Part shown: piece by piece, positions 20,602-32,400 of the stretch
Numbering within the stretch: the stretch's first letter is position 1
How the letters are laid out: each line of letters begins with the position of its first letter
NCBI RefSeq assembly: GCF_002754195.1
Contig: NZ_PEEU01000001.1
Span: forward strand, 806,001 to 870,000
Direction: 5' to 3'
Origin: Flavobacterium sp. 9
GTDB taxonomy: Bacteria > Bacteroidota > Bacteroidia > Flavobacteriales > Flavobacteriaceae
DNA: 64,000 nucleotides
Position numbers and translations under genes: made by a program
The notes under the pieces: generated by a model
What the model was told of the DNA's origin: nothing
Databases searched by the model: none
What the model saw: only the letters and a program-made list of their open reading frames with translations

Positions 20602-23600
20602 TATATTTTTAAAGTCTTGGTTTCTTTTTTACTCGTTTGCATTTTGATTAATTTGGCAATTTTGATTTCCTGTGATAACAATGTAACCGTTGGTTTTGCA
20701 AAAAAATCTTTAAGTGATATTTGAACATTATGCTGTTTCTGAACTCTTTTTAGCAAAGTCATTGCTTTGAGCGAGTTTCCTCCTAATTCAAAAAAGTTAT
20801 CTTCCATTCCCAGTTTATCAAAACCAAGAAAAGATTGCCATAATTCGCAAAGTTCTTTTTCTAAACTCGATTCCGGCGCTACATAATTATCACTAATCGC
20901 TTCTTGTTGAATACCTGAATCAACAAGATTACTGTCTTTTTCTTCTTTTGATTTTAAATTCTGGACAATTGTATTTACATCTTGAAAAGAGACAATTGCA
21001 GAAGCTAATTTTTGGTTTAGAGACAATTCAAATATTTTAGCAATCTCCTCATCATTAAGGACTTCTTTATGTAAATCATCCAGAAATAATGTCGCCCAGT
21101 TCAAGGTCTTATCTTGATTTTGCTCTTGCAATAATCTGGCATAAGTATCTGCGTATATATTTTCATTTATGCCGTTTAACAAAGACGACAATTGCAAAGG
21201 GAACCATACAAAATCAAGATCTTTGTCTTTAAAGTTTTCGTATAGATTTTGTATTGGCTGAAACTTCTTTGTTTGCAATTCAATTAGATTGTTCAAATCA
21301 GATAAGTCTGCCAATCCGTTTTCTTCATTAATAAAAATTACTCCGGAAATTTTGCGGTGTTCTCTTTCGACTTCCTGAATCAATCCTTGAATTTCTTCTG
21401 TTTTACTGTGATTAATCTGGTAATAATGTGTCTTTTCATTTGATTTTTTAAGTTGACTTAATTTTTCAAATGCATCATTATCTTTTTCTAAGGCCTGGCT
21501 TCCAGTAATCAATATCTTAGCATCATATTGTTTGCATAAATACTGCGAAATAATACTTCCTGTTTTGCCAAAACCATTCATGATTAAATAGTTTTTATCG
21601 CTTTTTATAACATCGGAATTTGAAGTTGTATCCACTTTAATTTTTTCGAAAAAAGCGACCCATCTTTGATTATTTCGATAAGCAATTTCAGAAACCGATA
21701 AATTATATTCAAGATCATTCAAAATACTGCTGTCGTATACTTCTGATGCTTCATAAGTATCAAAATCCATAAAACAGGAGAAAATATTTGAATTATTTTT
21801 TATAATCATTCCCGCTGTTTTTTTGGCTAAAGCCTGAGCATTATTTATGGACTCGTTTCCAAAAACAGTCGAAGCAAGAATTGAGATAAAAGTGATTTTC
21901 TTTAAATGTGCTGCTTGATTAATAATTAGATTTCGGCACAAATGCATCACCGGAATTGAATCTTTTAATAGATTTTCTTCTTTTTGAAAACTCCAATTGT
22001 AAATTACCTGATCTATTTCTACGCCTTTATCTTCAAGGCTTTTAAATAATTTTTCGTAATGTTCAGATTCAAAAGGATCGATCGTTATTAAAGAAGGTGT
22101 CTCACTATATTCGGCACCTTGCTTAACTTCGATTATATTATTTTCTTGCTTAAGTTTATTAGTGATTCGTTGTAACAAAGTGTTTTCGTCTGAAAAAATC
22201 AAATAGTTAGAAGAACTCTTATTGCCTGTTACTGCAATTGATTTTTTCCAACTGGTCTGATAAAATGAATCCTGCAAATTACTTTTGCCTGTATCAAATA
22301 ATAATCCCATATCTACCATTTGCTGGAAAGGATTGACTTTAACTTTCAGACTGGTTTTATCAAAACAATAACCAGGCGCAGAAATCTTTTGCTGATTATC
22401 AGATACATTAAAAATATTCCAGTCTATTGCTGCACCATTTTGCCATAATTTACCAAGCGATTGCAGGTAATATTCGTGATCATTTGCTTCTTCTTTAGGA
22501 TGTCTCAATAGATTGATTCCAAAGCTGTTTTTATTAAAAAGCTTATTTTGTTTTAGGAAAGAAGTTAGAATTCCTCCTGATCCAATTTCTATATAATTGG
22601 CATTTCTTTTCTCTAATAAATAGCTGATTCCGCCTAAAAAATTAACTGTATTTCTCAAATGCTTAACCCAGTATTCTGGTGATACAGCTTCTTGAGCGGT
22701 TATTTCTTTTCCGCTTAAATTAGAAACAAAAGGAATTTTTGGAGCATGAAACTGAATGTCTTTAATTGCTTTTCTGTAATCATCTAATATTTCGTCGAGC
22801 AAAATAGAATGCGCTGCTATTGAAATTTTTAATTCCGTATAGTCGATATCATTTTGTTCTAATACTTTGATAAAATCAATAATATCTTTTTTTGCACCGG
22901 AAATCACGCAGGAATTCTCCATGTTTATCGTTGCAATTGATAGTTTTTCAGTGAGATAGGTTTGTACTTTTTCTGCTGAAAGTTCTACTCCAACCATACC
23001 TCCTTCAGGTAATCTACTTGTTAGTTCTCCTCTTTTTAGAACCATATCCAAAGCGTCTTCAAAAGAAAATACTCCACTAATACAAGCTGCAACATATTCG
23101 CCTAAACTATGTCCAATCATGCAATTAGGCTGAATACCAATACTCATTAATAAACGGGCTAATGCATATTCGACCAAAAAAAGAATAGGTAACATATATT
23201 CGATTGAATTAATCAAATCGTTATCTGTATTGTCATCTTCCCAATAGCCAATTATTTTTTCAAACTCTTTTCCGGTTTTACTTTTTAATACCGCAAAACC
23301 CTGATCCATAACCTCTTTAAAATAAGGTTCATTAAGATACAATTCCCAAGCCATTTTGTAATATTGACTTCCACCACCGGAAAACATAAAGACCAAATCT
23401 TTTGTTCCACCGGAAGTTTTCTCTGAAGGTGTTTTTTGTGCAATATTCTCTAATGCCTCGATTGCTTCTGCGTTATTTTTACAAACCAAAAAATTTCTGT
23501 ATTCAAAATGTTTCCTTCCTGTTTGTAATGTATAGGCAAGATTGTTCAGGTCAAGTGAGTCTTTTTCTTTAATGAAATCCTTTAGCTTATTCTGATAATT

Positions 23601-25004
23601 AAGTAATGCTGTTTTAGTTTTTGCAGAAAATACCAATAACTTATTTCCTTCTTTTTTTATACTTACCTCAGCTGCAGGTTCTTCTTCAAGAATAGCGTGT
23701 GCATTTGTACCGCCAATTCCAAAACTGCTTACACCGGCTCTTAATAATTCATTGTTTTTTCGATCCCAGTTTTGCAACTTGTCATTCACATAAAATGGAC
23801 CTGACGAAAAATTTATTTCCGGATTTGGACTGCTGTAATTTATAGAAGGCAGAAGCGTTTTGTTTTTTAACGAAAGTGCCGTTTTAATCACACCAACAAT
23901 TCCTGCTACGGTATCCAGATGACCAAGGTTTGATTTGATAGAACCAATAGCACAACGGTGATTAATATTGTAATTAAACGCTTTGTTCAGAGCCTCAATT
24001 TCTACAGGATCTCCTAATTTCGTTCCTGTTCCGTGTGCTTCTATATAACTGATACTTTCCGGTTCAACTCCGGCAATTCGGTGGGCTAATTTTATACATT
24101 CTGCCTGACCAATTATACTTGGAGCAGTATAACCTACTTTTCTTTTTCCGTCGTTATTAACGGCTGTTCCTTTTATAACAGCATAAATATGATCTTTGTC
24201 TTGTATTGCATCTTCCCATCTTTTTAGTGCTATTACACCCACTCCTTCTCCAAAAAAGGTACCCGAGGAATCTTTGTCAAAAGCTCTGCAACGACCATCT
24301 TCTGAAAAAACCATTCCTTCTTCATACAGATATCCGCTGTCACCATCTTCGGTTGACATTAAACATGCTGCGCCTGCAACTGCTATTGAACATTCTTTAA
24401 GCAATAAGTTTCTACAAGCAATATGTATGGAAGATAAAGAGCTCGAACATGCGGTATCAATATAATAACTTGGTCCTTTTAAGTCTAAATTATAGGAAAT
24501 AAGAGTGCTTATAAATGATTTATTGGCCAATCTTGTCCCCATAAAATCACCAACCTGACTATTAGGATTGATTAAGGCGTGTGATCTCCAGTTCAAATCA
24601 TCAGACGCAGCCAGGTACAACCCAATTTTTCCGCTGTATTCATGAGGATTACAGCCTGCATCTTCTAATGCTAACCATACTTGCTCATGCATCAGTCTGA
24701 TTTGTGGATTCATTAACTCCGCTTCATCTTTTGAATAACCAAAGAAAGAATAATCAAAACTTTCCGAGTTTTCGATATGTGATTTCGAAAAAATATATCT
24801 CGGATTATCAATCAATGTTTCACTTACTCCCGCTTTTCTAAGTTCTTCAGGCGAAGGTGTATGATTTAATTCTTTTCCTTTAATTAGATTATCCCAAAGA
24901 GACTGGATATCATTTGACTGAGAAAATCTCCCGGATAAACCAATAATGGCAATATCCTTTTTTCGTTGGTCGCGCTTTACTTCGTTATTATTGACAAGAC
25001 TCAC
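20601..25004 (-). CDS. Type I PKS module, KS-AT-KR(atypical)-ACP
   Basis: 1467 residues. KS: Cys in DTACSSSL near 185, EAHGTGT, KSNLGH. AT: GHSLGEY near 632; the extender motif reads IAAHS where malonyl ATs usually have HAFHS and methylmalonyl ATs YASHS, so the extender is uncertain and malonyl only a default guess. Residues about 900-1340 have a ketoreductase layout: a structural half beginning YQTSWKK, then a nucleotide-binding half with GFGKTG near 1143 and an SS...Y arrangement (LQLSS, then Tyr nine residues on). Both halves are divergent, so activity is not certain; if active it would give a beta-hydroxyacyl unit. ACP: DNFFELGGNSL near 1408. The tail KTLKI fits the docking motif for the following TubC-type NRPS, whose start codon overlaps this stop codon. 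There are no DH, ER or MT domains. Confidence 0.94.
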   Translation of the reverse strand: MSLVNNNEVKRDQRKKDIAIIGLSGRFSQSNDIQSLWDNLIKGKELNHTPSPEELRKAGVSETLIDNPRYIFSKSHIENSESFDYSFFGYSKDEAELMNPQIRLMHEQVWLALEDAGCNPHEYSGKIGLYLAASDDLNWRSHALINPNSQVGDFMGTRLANKSFISTLISYNLDLKGPSYYIDTACSSSLSSIHIACRNLLLKECSIAVAGAACLMSTEDGDSGYLYEEGMVFSEDGRCRAFDKDSSGTFFGEGVGVIALKRWEDAIQDKDHIYAVIKGTAVNNDGKRKVGYTAPSIIGQAECIKLAHRIAGVEPESISYIEAHGTGTKLGDPVEIEALNKAFNYNINHRCAIGSIKSNLGHLDTVAGIVGVIKTALSLKNKTLLPSINYSSPNPEINFSSGPFYVNDKLQNWDRKNNELLRAGVSSFGIGGTNAHAILEEEPAAEVSIKKEGNKLLVFSAKTKTALLNYQNKLKDFIKEKDSLDLNNLAYTLQTGRKHFEYRNFLVCKNNAEAIEALENIAQKTPSEKTSGGTKDLVFMFSGGGSQYYKMAWELYLNEPYFKEVMDQGFAVLKSKTGKEFEKIIGYWEDDNTDNDLINSIEYMLPILFLVEYALARLLMSIGIQPNCMIGHSLGEYVAACISGVFSFEDALDMVLKRGELTSRLPEGGMVGVELSAEKVQTYLTEKLSIATINMENSCVISGAKKDIIDFIKVLEQNDIDYTELKISIAAHSILLDEILDDYRKAIKDIQFHAPKIPFVSNLSGKEITAQEAVSPEYWVKHLRNTVNFLGGISYLLEKRNANYIEIGSGGILTSFLKQNKLFNKNSFGINLLRHPKEEANDHEYYLQSLGKLWQNGAAIDWNIFNVSDNQQKISAPGYCFDKTSLKVKVNPFQQMVDMGLLFDTGKSNLQDSFYQTSWKKSIAVTGNKSSSNYLIFSDENTLLQRITNKLKQENNIIEVKQGAEYSETPSLITIDPFESEHYEKLFKSLEDKGVEIDQVIYNWSFQKEENLLKDSIPVMHLCRNLIINQAAHLKKITFISILASTVFGNESINNAQALAKKTAGMIIKNNSNIFSCFMDFDTYEASEVYDSSILNDLEYNLSVSEIAYRNNQRWVAFFEKIKVDTTSNSDVIKSDKNYLIMNGFGKTGSIISQYLCKQYDAKILITGSQALEKDNDAFEKLSQLKKSNEKTHYYQINHSKTEEIQGLIQEVEREHRKISGVIFINEENGLADLSDLNNLIELQTKKFQPIQNLYENFKDKDLDFVWFPLQLSSLLNGINENIYADTYARLLQEQNQDKTLNWATLFLDDLHKEVLNDEEIAKIFELSLNQKLASAIVSFQDVNTIVQNLKSKEEKDSNLVDSGIQQEAISDNYVAPESSLEKELCELWQSFLGFDKLGMEDNFFELGGNSLKAMTLLKRVQKQHNVQISLKDFFAKPTVTLLSQEIKIAKLIKMQTSKKETKTLKI

Positions 25005-25067
25005 TCTTAAAATGATTTAATTAATTATATTTTTTTGGATAATGGCGTGTTCTGTATTCTTTGATGG

Positions 25068-26009
25068 TTAGTACTTTCTTCCCATACCAACCAAAATTTT
25101 TCTTGGTCCTTCAAAAGGTTCTCTACCGTGGGTATAAAGCATATTATCTAAAATCAAAAGATCATTTTTCTCCCATTGAAAAGTAACTTTTGTATCTTCA
25201 TATACATTTCTTATCAACGCAAGTGTTTCTAAATCAATAGGAGTTCCATCTCCATAATAAGCGTTCCTTGGTAAATTTTCTTCTCCCAAAAGTTCAATAA
25301 GACCTTCCTGGATTTCTTCTTCTAAACTGCTTACATGAAACAAATGAGCTTGGTTGAACCAAAGTTTATCATTAGTTACAGGATGGCTAATACTGGCTTG
25401 ATTGGTTTGTTTTGTTCTCAATCCGTTCTCAGTCCATTCAAAATCGATATTGTTTTTTCTGCAAAAGTTCTCTACCTCTGATTTGTCATTTGTCTGAAAA
25501 ACTTCTGTCCAGGGCAAATCTATATCCGAATAATTTCGCACATACATAATTCCTTTTCTTTCAAATTCATCACGTATTTCTTTTGGTATTTTTTGATACG
25601 CCAAACGACTGTCTGATATTGGTGTGTTTCCTAATTTTTGCGCTACAGTTACACATAAAAATCCTATTCTCATTGGCCACGCATTAGAATATGCATTTTC
25701 GTTATGCTGAGGAATAGTTTCAGAAGGATGATATTCAGTCGCCGTATATACCTTGTTTTTTAATTCGGTTCTTGGAGTTGATCTATAAGTATAATCCAAT
25801 AGTTCTTCGCCAAACAGATTTCCTAAAATTTCACCAAACTCATTTTCATCTACATTTTTAAAACCTCTGATTAGCAATGCTCCTTCTGTAGACAGAAATG
25901 ATTCAACAAAATCCTTATTGTTTTTTGCCCAATCAACTGGAGAAATATCTTCATCTATTTGAAGTAAAATTTTTAAACCGGCTATTTCTTCAACATTTTT
26001 AATTTCCAT
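25068..26009 (-). CDS. TauD/AsnO-like Fe(II)/2-oxoglutarate dioxygenase (amino acid beta-hydroxylase candidate)
   Basis: 313 residues, a typical length for the family. The metal-binding triad is visible as H102-N-E104 (QHNENAY) and His294 in LDNMLYTHGREPFEGPRK, whose Arg residues would hold 2-oxoglutarate. A His-x-Glu first motif is typical of the clavaminate synthase/VioC/AsnO group and of amino-acid hydroxylases tied to NRPSs; SyrP-type enzymes act on carrier-bound residues. It sits inside the operon with gaps of 52 and 63 bp, between the Ser NRPS and the PKS, one gene before the Asn-activating module. I infer beta-hydroxylation of Asn, free or carrier-bound. Ser or the Lys-like residue are alternatives. 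No signal peptide, so cytoplasmic. Confidence 0.9.
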   Translation of the reverse strand: MEIKNVEEIAGLKILLQIDEDISPVDWAKNNKDFVESFLSTEGALLIRGFKNVDENEFGEILGNLFGEELLDYTYRSTPRTELKNKVYTATEYHPSETIPQHNENAYSNAWPMRIGFLCVTVAQKLGNTPISDSRLAYQKIPKEIRDEFERKGIMYVRNYSDIDLPWTEVFQTNDKSEVENFCRKNNIDFEWTENGLRTKQTNQASISHPVTNDKLWFNQAHLFHVSSLEEEIQEGLIELLGEENLPRNAYYGDGTPIDLETLALIRNVYEDTKVTFQWEKNDLLILDNMLYTHGREPFEGPRKILVGMGRKY

Positions 26010-26061
26010 ATTGTTATTATTTAATTAGTAAAATAAAATGAGTCATTATTTCTTTGGGATT

Positions 26062-29000
26062 TTAATCCTCCATGAGATCTATCAAACTGTCAATTTCATC
26101 TGAAAGAGCAAAATCGTCTTCGTCCTCTTCTTCTGAAATTTCAGTAAATGCATATTCTACTAATGCATTTATTGTGGCATATTGAAACAATAAGACAGGT
26201 TTTAAATCCATGTCGAATTCTTTGTTTATGGTGTTCAGAATTTTAATTAGTTTAATAGAATTGGCTCCTAAGTCAAAGAAGTTATCATGAATTCCGATCT
26301 CTTTATGATCTCTGCCAAGTTCATTTGCGAAAATTTGAATTAGCTTTTCTTCTTTTTCATTTCGTGGAGATTCATAGGCAATTCCGGTCGATAGTTTATG
26401 ATGTTCCGGACTTGGCAATGATTTTGTATCTACTTTTCCGTTGGATGAAAGTGTTAATTTATCTACCTGAACAAAATAGGAAGGGATTTCATATTCCGGA
26501 ATTCTGTCCGATAAAAACTTGCGCAAAGCCGATGCATTCTGAACTTCATCAGAAACTATATAAGCAACTAATTCATGTTCTAAATCTTCTTTTTTATAAA
26601 CGGTTACAACAGCTTCCTTTAAATCCGGTTTTAATAACAATGAGGTTGTTATTGCGCCCAATTCGATTCTGTTACCTCTTATTTTAACCTGATTGTCTTT
26701 TCTGCCCAAATATTTTATTGTTCCGTCTTCATTCCATGATGCGATATCTCCCGTTCTGTAAACTCTTTCGCCGGAAATAAATGGATCGTTGATAAATCTT
26801 TCTTTTGTTAAATCAGGCAGATTAAGATATCCTTTGGCTACCTGTATTCCAGATATTAATAGTTCTCCCGCAATTCCTGCCGGCTGTAAATTAAGTTCGC
26901 TATCAACAATATAAATTCTTGTATTTGCAACAGGTTTTCCAATGGTTACGGTATTTGAAATTTCCAAATCTGTAACGTCTATCGCAGTTACATCTATGGC
27001 AGCTTCTGTTGGCCCGTAATAATTATGAATTCTGGTTTGAGGAAATTGTGTTTTGCTCTGACTTACTATTTTAGGAAGTAATTCTTCACCACTACAGATA
27101 ATATGTTTAAGGGCTGAAACTTCTTTGTAAGTAGCAAATTGCAGAAAAACACTTAACATCGAAGGAACAAAATGAATGATACTTACTTGTTCTTTCTCTA
27201 TTATTTCTTTTAGATATTCCGGATCTTTGTGTCCGTCCGGTTTTGCAATAATCAAGGTGCTGCCAATACTTACAGGAAGTAAAAATTCCCATACCGAAAC
27301 ATCAAATGTATAAGGCGTTTTCTGTAAAAAAACTTCCTTTTCTTTGACATTCAAATCATCTTTCATCCATACTAATCTGTTGAACAAACCGGCATGTTGA
27401 TTTAAAACTCCTTTTGGCACTCCTGTTGAACCGGAAGTATAAATGCAATAGGCTAAATCACTTGGAACTGGCTTAAAAGAAAGGTTCTCTGTAGAATAAT
27501 CATCTTTTACTGAGAAGAATTTTTCCAATTCCCTTTCATTAATCATAACCTTTATTTTGGCATCTTCGATAATGTAACTTACTCGATCCTCCGGATAATC
27601 AATTCCAATAGGCACATAAGCTCCGCCTGCTTTTAAGATGGAAATAATAGACAAAGGCATTTTTTCGCTTCTGTCTAATTGTATTCCAACTAAATCATTG
27701 GCTGTGATTCCGTAATTTTCTTTTAGATAATTGGCCAATTGATTCGCCAATTGATTTAATTGATGATACGAATATTCTTTTTCTTCAAATTTGACTGCTG
27801 TATAATCCGGAGTACTTTTTACCTGTTCTTCAAACAGATCAAGTACAGTTTTATCTGTTTCATATTTTACATCTGTCTGGTTCAAACCAATAATCAGCTC
27901 ATTTCGTTCCTGATTGCTAATGATATTGGCTTTGCCCACATTTGCGTTCGGAAATTCTATTAATGATTTAAACAGGCGTTCAAAATGATTAGACATTCTT
28001 TCTATTGATTCTCTCTTAAAAATGTCTTTGTTGTATTCCCAACTTAAGGATAAACCATTCTCGTCTTCGTTAACTGTAAAAGACAAATCGTACATGGCAA
28101 ATGGCTTTGATTGTTCGATTTGTTTTAAAGATAATTCCGGTAGTTTCGGTTCTGCTCTTTCATTGTTTTGCAAAACAAACATAATCTGAAAAAGAGAACT
28201 GTAATTTGGATTTCGCTTTGGTTGTAATTCTGAAACTAACATATCAAAAGGCATTTGCTGATGCGAAAAAGCATCATACATCATCTCTTTATTTCGATTA
28301 ATTAGCGTTACAAAACTTTCATTCTGAGACAAATTACTGCGCAACACCAGCATATTAACAAAGAATCCTATCAGATTTTTAACTTCTGATTGTTCTCTGT
28401 TTGCAATAGGCGTACCCATTATTATGTCGGTTTCATTACTATATCTTGCCAATAAAATACCGAAAATGGTATGTAATCCGGTAAACAAAGTCGCTCCTTC
28501 TTTATCGCATATCTTCTTTAAACTGTTTAAAGTTGTGCTGTCAATTTGAGAGTAAATTGTATTGCCTTCAAAAGTTTGCACTTTAGGTCGTGCATAATCA
28601 AGTGGCAAATTATGTACCGGTGGCAAATCAGACAATTGATTTAACCAGTAGCTTTTTAATTCTTCTAATTTTTCGTCTTTTAATATTTCCTGTTGCCAAT
28701 GTGCATAATCAGAATATTGAATCTCCAGCTCCGTCAAAGGGTTTGATTTACCTTGAGAATAGGCTGTATATAAAGTATTAAATTCATTAATTAAAATTCC
28801 TATTGACCAACCGTCTGTAGCAATATGATGCATATTTACTACTGCAATAAATTCATCCTCCTTAATCTGAAGTAATTTAACCCTAAGCATGATATCGCTT
28901 TTCAGGTTAAAAACTTTTTTAGATTCTTCTGTTTGAATTTTATTTATAATTGTATCCTGCTCTTCTTTATTGAAACTGCGTAAGTCCTCATTCCCTATTT

Positions 29001-29448
29001 GAATTGGAACAAACGGTTGAACAATCTGAATCGCATTGCCATTCTTATCCAAATCATATACGGTTCGCAATACTTCATGACGCTCCAGAATGGTATCGAA
29101 TGCTTTTTGAAAAATAGCTTTATTTAAATTTCCTTTTAATAATAAAGCATTTGAAATATTATAATGTGTACTTCCTTCAATTTGATCTAAAACCCATAAA
29201 CGCTGTTGCGCAAAAGAAAGCGGTTTATCTAATGCGTTTTTATCCTGTTTTAGGATTGGTGATTTTATAAGTTTATTCTTTTTTGTATTCTGAATAAATT
29301 GTTTAACCTCCTCTTTATGTTGTTGTAATTTAGAAAACAGAGCATCGTCAATTCCTTTTTCCGGCAATTGGCATAATAGCTTGTCTTCCTTTACAGAAAG
29401 CTTTACCTTATTTTCAATTAACTCTTTTAACAATAATTCTATATTCAT
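26062..29448 (-). CDS. Single-module NRPS, TubC docking-C-A(Ser)-T
   Basis: 1128 residues. Residues 1-55 are a TubC-type docking domain. C: FAQQRLWVLDQIEG start motif and HHIATDGWS near 207, an L-accepting type. A: TSGSTG near 673, FDVSVWEFL, YYGPTEAAID; the code reads DVWHISYIDK, serine type. T: FFDLGANSI near 1061, where GA replaces the usual GG before the phosphopantetheine Ser. The C-terminus is a strongly acidic tail (EEEDEDDFALSDE...) ending in LMED, unlike the hydrophobic ends of proteins that meet TubC-type partners. Its ATG overlaps the upstream PKS stop by four bases (ATGA). It adds Ser after the first PKS module and passes the chain to the second PKS. Confidence 0.95.
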   Translation of the reverse strand: MNIELLLKELIENKVKLSVKEDKLLCQLPEKGIDDALFSKLQQHKEEVKQFIQNTKKNKLIKSPILKQDKNALDKPLSFAQQRLWVLDQIEGSTHYNISNALLLKGNLNKAIFQKAFDTILERHEVLRTVYDLDKNGNAIQIVQPFVPIQIGNEDLRSFNKEEQDTIINKIQTEESKKVFNLKSDIMLRVKLLQIKEDEFIAVVNMHHIATDGWSIGILINEFNTLYTAYSQGKSNPLTELEIQYSDYAHWQQEILKDEKLEELKSYWLNQLSDLPPVHNLPLDYARPKVQTFEGNTIYSQIDSTTLNSLKKICDKEGATLFTGLHTIFGILLARYSNETDIIMGTPIANREQSEVKNLIGFFVNMLVLRSNLSQNESFVTLINRNKEMMYDAFSHQQMPFDMLVSELQPKRNPNYSSLFQIMFVLQNNERAEPKLPELSLKQIEQSKPFAMYDLSFTVNEDENGLSLSWEYNKDIFKRESIERMSNHFERLFKSLIEFPNANVGKANIISNQERNELIIGLNQTDVKYETDKTVLDLFEEQVKSTPDYTAVKFEEKEYSYHQLNQLANQLANYLKENYGITANDLVGIQLDRSEKMPLSIISILKAGGAYVPIGIDYPEDRVSYIIEDAKIKVMINERELEKFFSVKDDYSTENLSFKPVPSDLAYCIYTSGSTGVPKGVLNQHAGLFNRLVWMKDDLNVKEKEVFLQKTPYTFDVSVWEFLLPVSIGSTLIIAKPDGHKDPEYLKEIIEKEQVSIIHFVPSMLSVFLQFATYKEVSALKHIICSGEELLPKIVSQSKTQFPQTRIHNYYGPTEAAIDVTAIDVTDLEISNTVTIGKPVANTRIYIVDSELNLQPAGIAGELLISGIQVAKGYLNLPDLTKERFINDPFISGERVYRTGDIASWNEDGTIKYLGRKDNQVKIRGNRIELGAITTSLLLKPDLKEAVVTVYKKEDLEHELVAYIVSDEVQNASALRKFLSDRIPEYEIPSYFVQVDKLTLSSNGKVDTKSLPSPEHHKLSTGIAYESPRNEKEEKLIQIFANELGRDHKEIGIHDNFFDLGANSIKLIKILNTINKEFDMDLKPVLLFQYATINALVEYAFTEISEEEDEDDFALSDEIDSLIDLMED

Positions 29449-32400
29449 AATTCAATATAATTGTCGTTGTTATTATCCATTTCGATAGTCTCTACTAACT
29501 CAAGAATTTCCTTTTTTGAGTCGATCAAAACAGCCAGTTCTTTTATCGTCTGACATTCCGACAATTCTCTAAAAGACAATGTGATTTCGAATTTATCAGA
29601 CAATAGAGAAAGTAATTTTGTAGCCAGTAAAGAGTTTCCTCCTACTTCAAAATAATTGTCTTGTATTCCGGCAGGAGAATAGCCTAAAATTGTGCTCCAA
29701 TATTCCTGGATGCTTTTTTCGGTTTCTGTTTCCGGTGCTACAAATACGCTGCTGACATTTCTTTTTTTATTGAATTGTATAGCATTTGGAGTTATTTCTT
29801 CACTGTCTGACACAACCTCATCATACAATACTTCAATTAGATTACTAATTTTTTCTGTTGTTGAAAAAAGCTTTTTAACTTCATTTAAATACTGAGCATT
29901 TAAATCATTTAAGCTGTTTAATATCTCCTCTGAAACTTCCTTATCATCAGCAAGTTCAATCTCTATTGAAGATCTCAGTCTGTCGCTTTTATATTGATTG
30001 TTGGTATTATAATAAGATTCCTGTACGTCGTAAAAGCTCTTGTAATTGATCTTGATTTTTGGTTTCCAAAACCTGTCTTTTGAAAAAACGTAACCTGGTA
30101 TTGGAACTCTTTTTCCTTCGTGAACTTCAGGCAAATTAAAACGTACTCCTTTTGCAAGAAGAATCGCTTTTGCTTCATAAAAATTAGTTACAGCATTGCT
30201 TTTATTAGATGGTCTTGGCAATAAACTAACTGTGCTAACCTGATGATTAAAGATCGTATTGGCAAAATAAGACAATCCGTTTCCTGGTCCAATTTCAATA
30301 AAAACCGGATTTGAAAAATGAGAAGCTGCCTTTTTAATCGCTTGCGAAAACTTTACAGGATGAATTATTTGATTTAGCCAATACAGTTTAGAACAAAAAA
30401 CTTCCGGTTCTGTAAGATCACCTGTATAGGTAGAAAATATCACAGATTCAAAACTTTTAAACTCTGCCTGAGACAATATTTCATCATATTCAGCTAAGAC
30501 ATCGTTCATCATTTGTGTATGATAAGCGTGGGATACTTTTAATTTTTTGTATTCGATACTATTTAATTCCAATATGCTGCATTGCTCACTAATATCTTCT
30601 ATCGATCCTCCAATTACAACACTATTATCAGCATTGAAAGCACAAAAAGAAACTCCGTTTAGCAATAATGGTTTTAGGTCATTTTCTGTAGATTGCACCA
30701 GAAGCATGGCTCCTTTTGGCATCATTCCCATTAATCTTCCTCGATGGTAAACGAGTTTTAATGCATCTTCCAATGTAAGAGAACCTACAATACAAGCCGC
30801 TGTATATTCTCCCAGACTGTGTCCAATGATTGCATCCGGTTTGATTCCGGCTCTCATTAATTCTTTGGTAAGGCAATATTCAACTATGAATAGGCCTATT
30901 TGCGTATTTTCGGTTTTATCTAATAAAACACTGTCATCAGAGAAAATGGTTTCTTTAAAATCAACCTGAGATATTGTTTTCAGGTAATCAAAACAATAAT
31001 TCATATCCTTTTTAAAGGCTTCATTATTCTCGTATAATGCTAAAGCCATATTCGCATACTGACTTCCTTGTCCCGGAAACATGAACACAGTTTCGGGTAT
31101 ATTTCCATATCCTTCAAAACAATTATCATTTTGAATTCCGTTTAATTGCGCTACCAATTCATCTTTATCATTACAAACCAGACTAAATCTGTACGGCATT
31201 ACTTTTCTTCCGTAAAGGCTTGAAAATTCTAAATCAGCAAGTGTCAACGTTGGATTTGCCAAGACATATTCTGATAATTGCTTTTTCTGCAATTGCAAAT
31301 TTTGTTGGTTCAAAGAAGATAATGTGACTACAAAAGGTCTTTTGCTTTCTTCTTCTTCTAAATCGATCATTGGCGGTTCTTCTACAAGCACGTGAACATT
31401 ACTTCCGCCAACTCCTAACGAACTAACTCCTGCTCTTCTAAGTTCAAAATGTTGTGGCCATACCGATGTTTTTTGACTCACATAAAAAGGAGAAGTACTT
31501 AATTGTAAAGAAGGATTTGCTTCTGAAAAATTAATACTCGGTACCAAAATTCCTTTATTAACACATAATGCGGCTTTAATAATCGAAGCTATTCCTGCTG
31601 CTGCATCTAAATGTCCAATATTTCCTTTTACAGAACCAATAGCACAATATTGTACCTTATTTGTGTATTCACGAAATGCTTCCGTAAGTGCAGCCACTTC
31701 AATTGGATCTCCTATTAAAGTTCCTGTACCGTGCGCTTCGATCATTCCCACAGATTCCAGATCAATATCTGCAACTCCTGAAGCTTCAAGAACGACATCT
31801 CTTTGAAAACTTACACTTGGAGTTGTATATCCCTGTTTGTTGGCTCCGTCATTATTTGTTGCAGTTCCTTTAATTAATGCATAAACATAATCCTTGTCTC
31901 TAATCGCATCAGTTGCTCTTTTTAAAACAATTGTACCAACGCCGTCTCCGTTAACAGTTCCGCTGGCTGCGCTGTCAAAAGGACGACAAACTCCGTCTTT
32001 AGAATAGATGGATCCGGGTGTATGTATATAACCTATATTCTCATTTGAATCGAAAGATACTCCTCCGGCCAAAGCCATATCACATTCGCGATTCAATAAA
32101 CTCTGACAAGCTAAATGAACGGCAAGTAATGAAGTCGAACACGCTGTTTGCACGCTCATTGCGGGTCCTGTTAGATTAAGCTTATAAGAAATCCACGTTG
32201 CCAAAAAATCTTTTTCATTTAAGATTCTGTACAACAAAGGATCTGCATGCTCACTATATGAATTTGTATCTAATACTTTTAATAAATAAGAGTTCGTAGA
32301 CATTCCACAAAAGTTTCCTACAGCTACATCAAGACGGCTCATATCATAACCAGCATCTTCTATGGCATGCCAGCTCGTTTGCAATAACAATCTAATTTGA

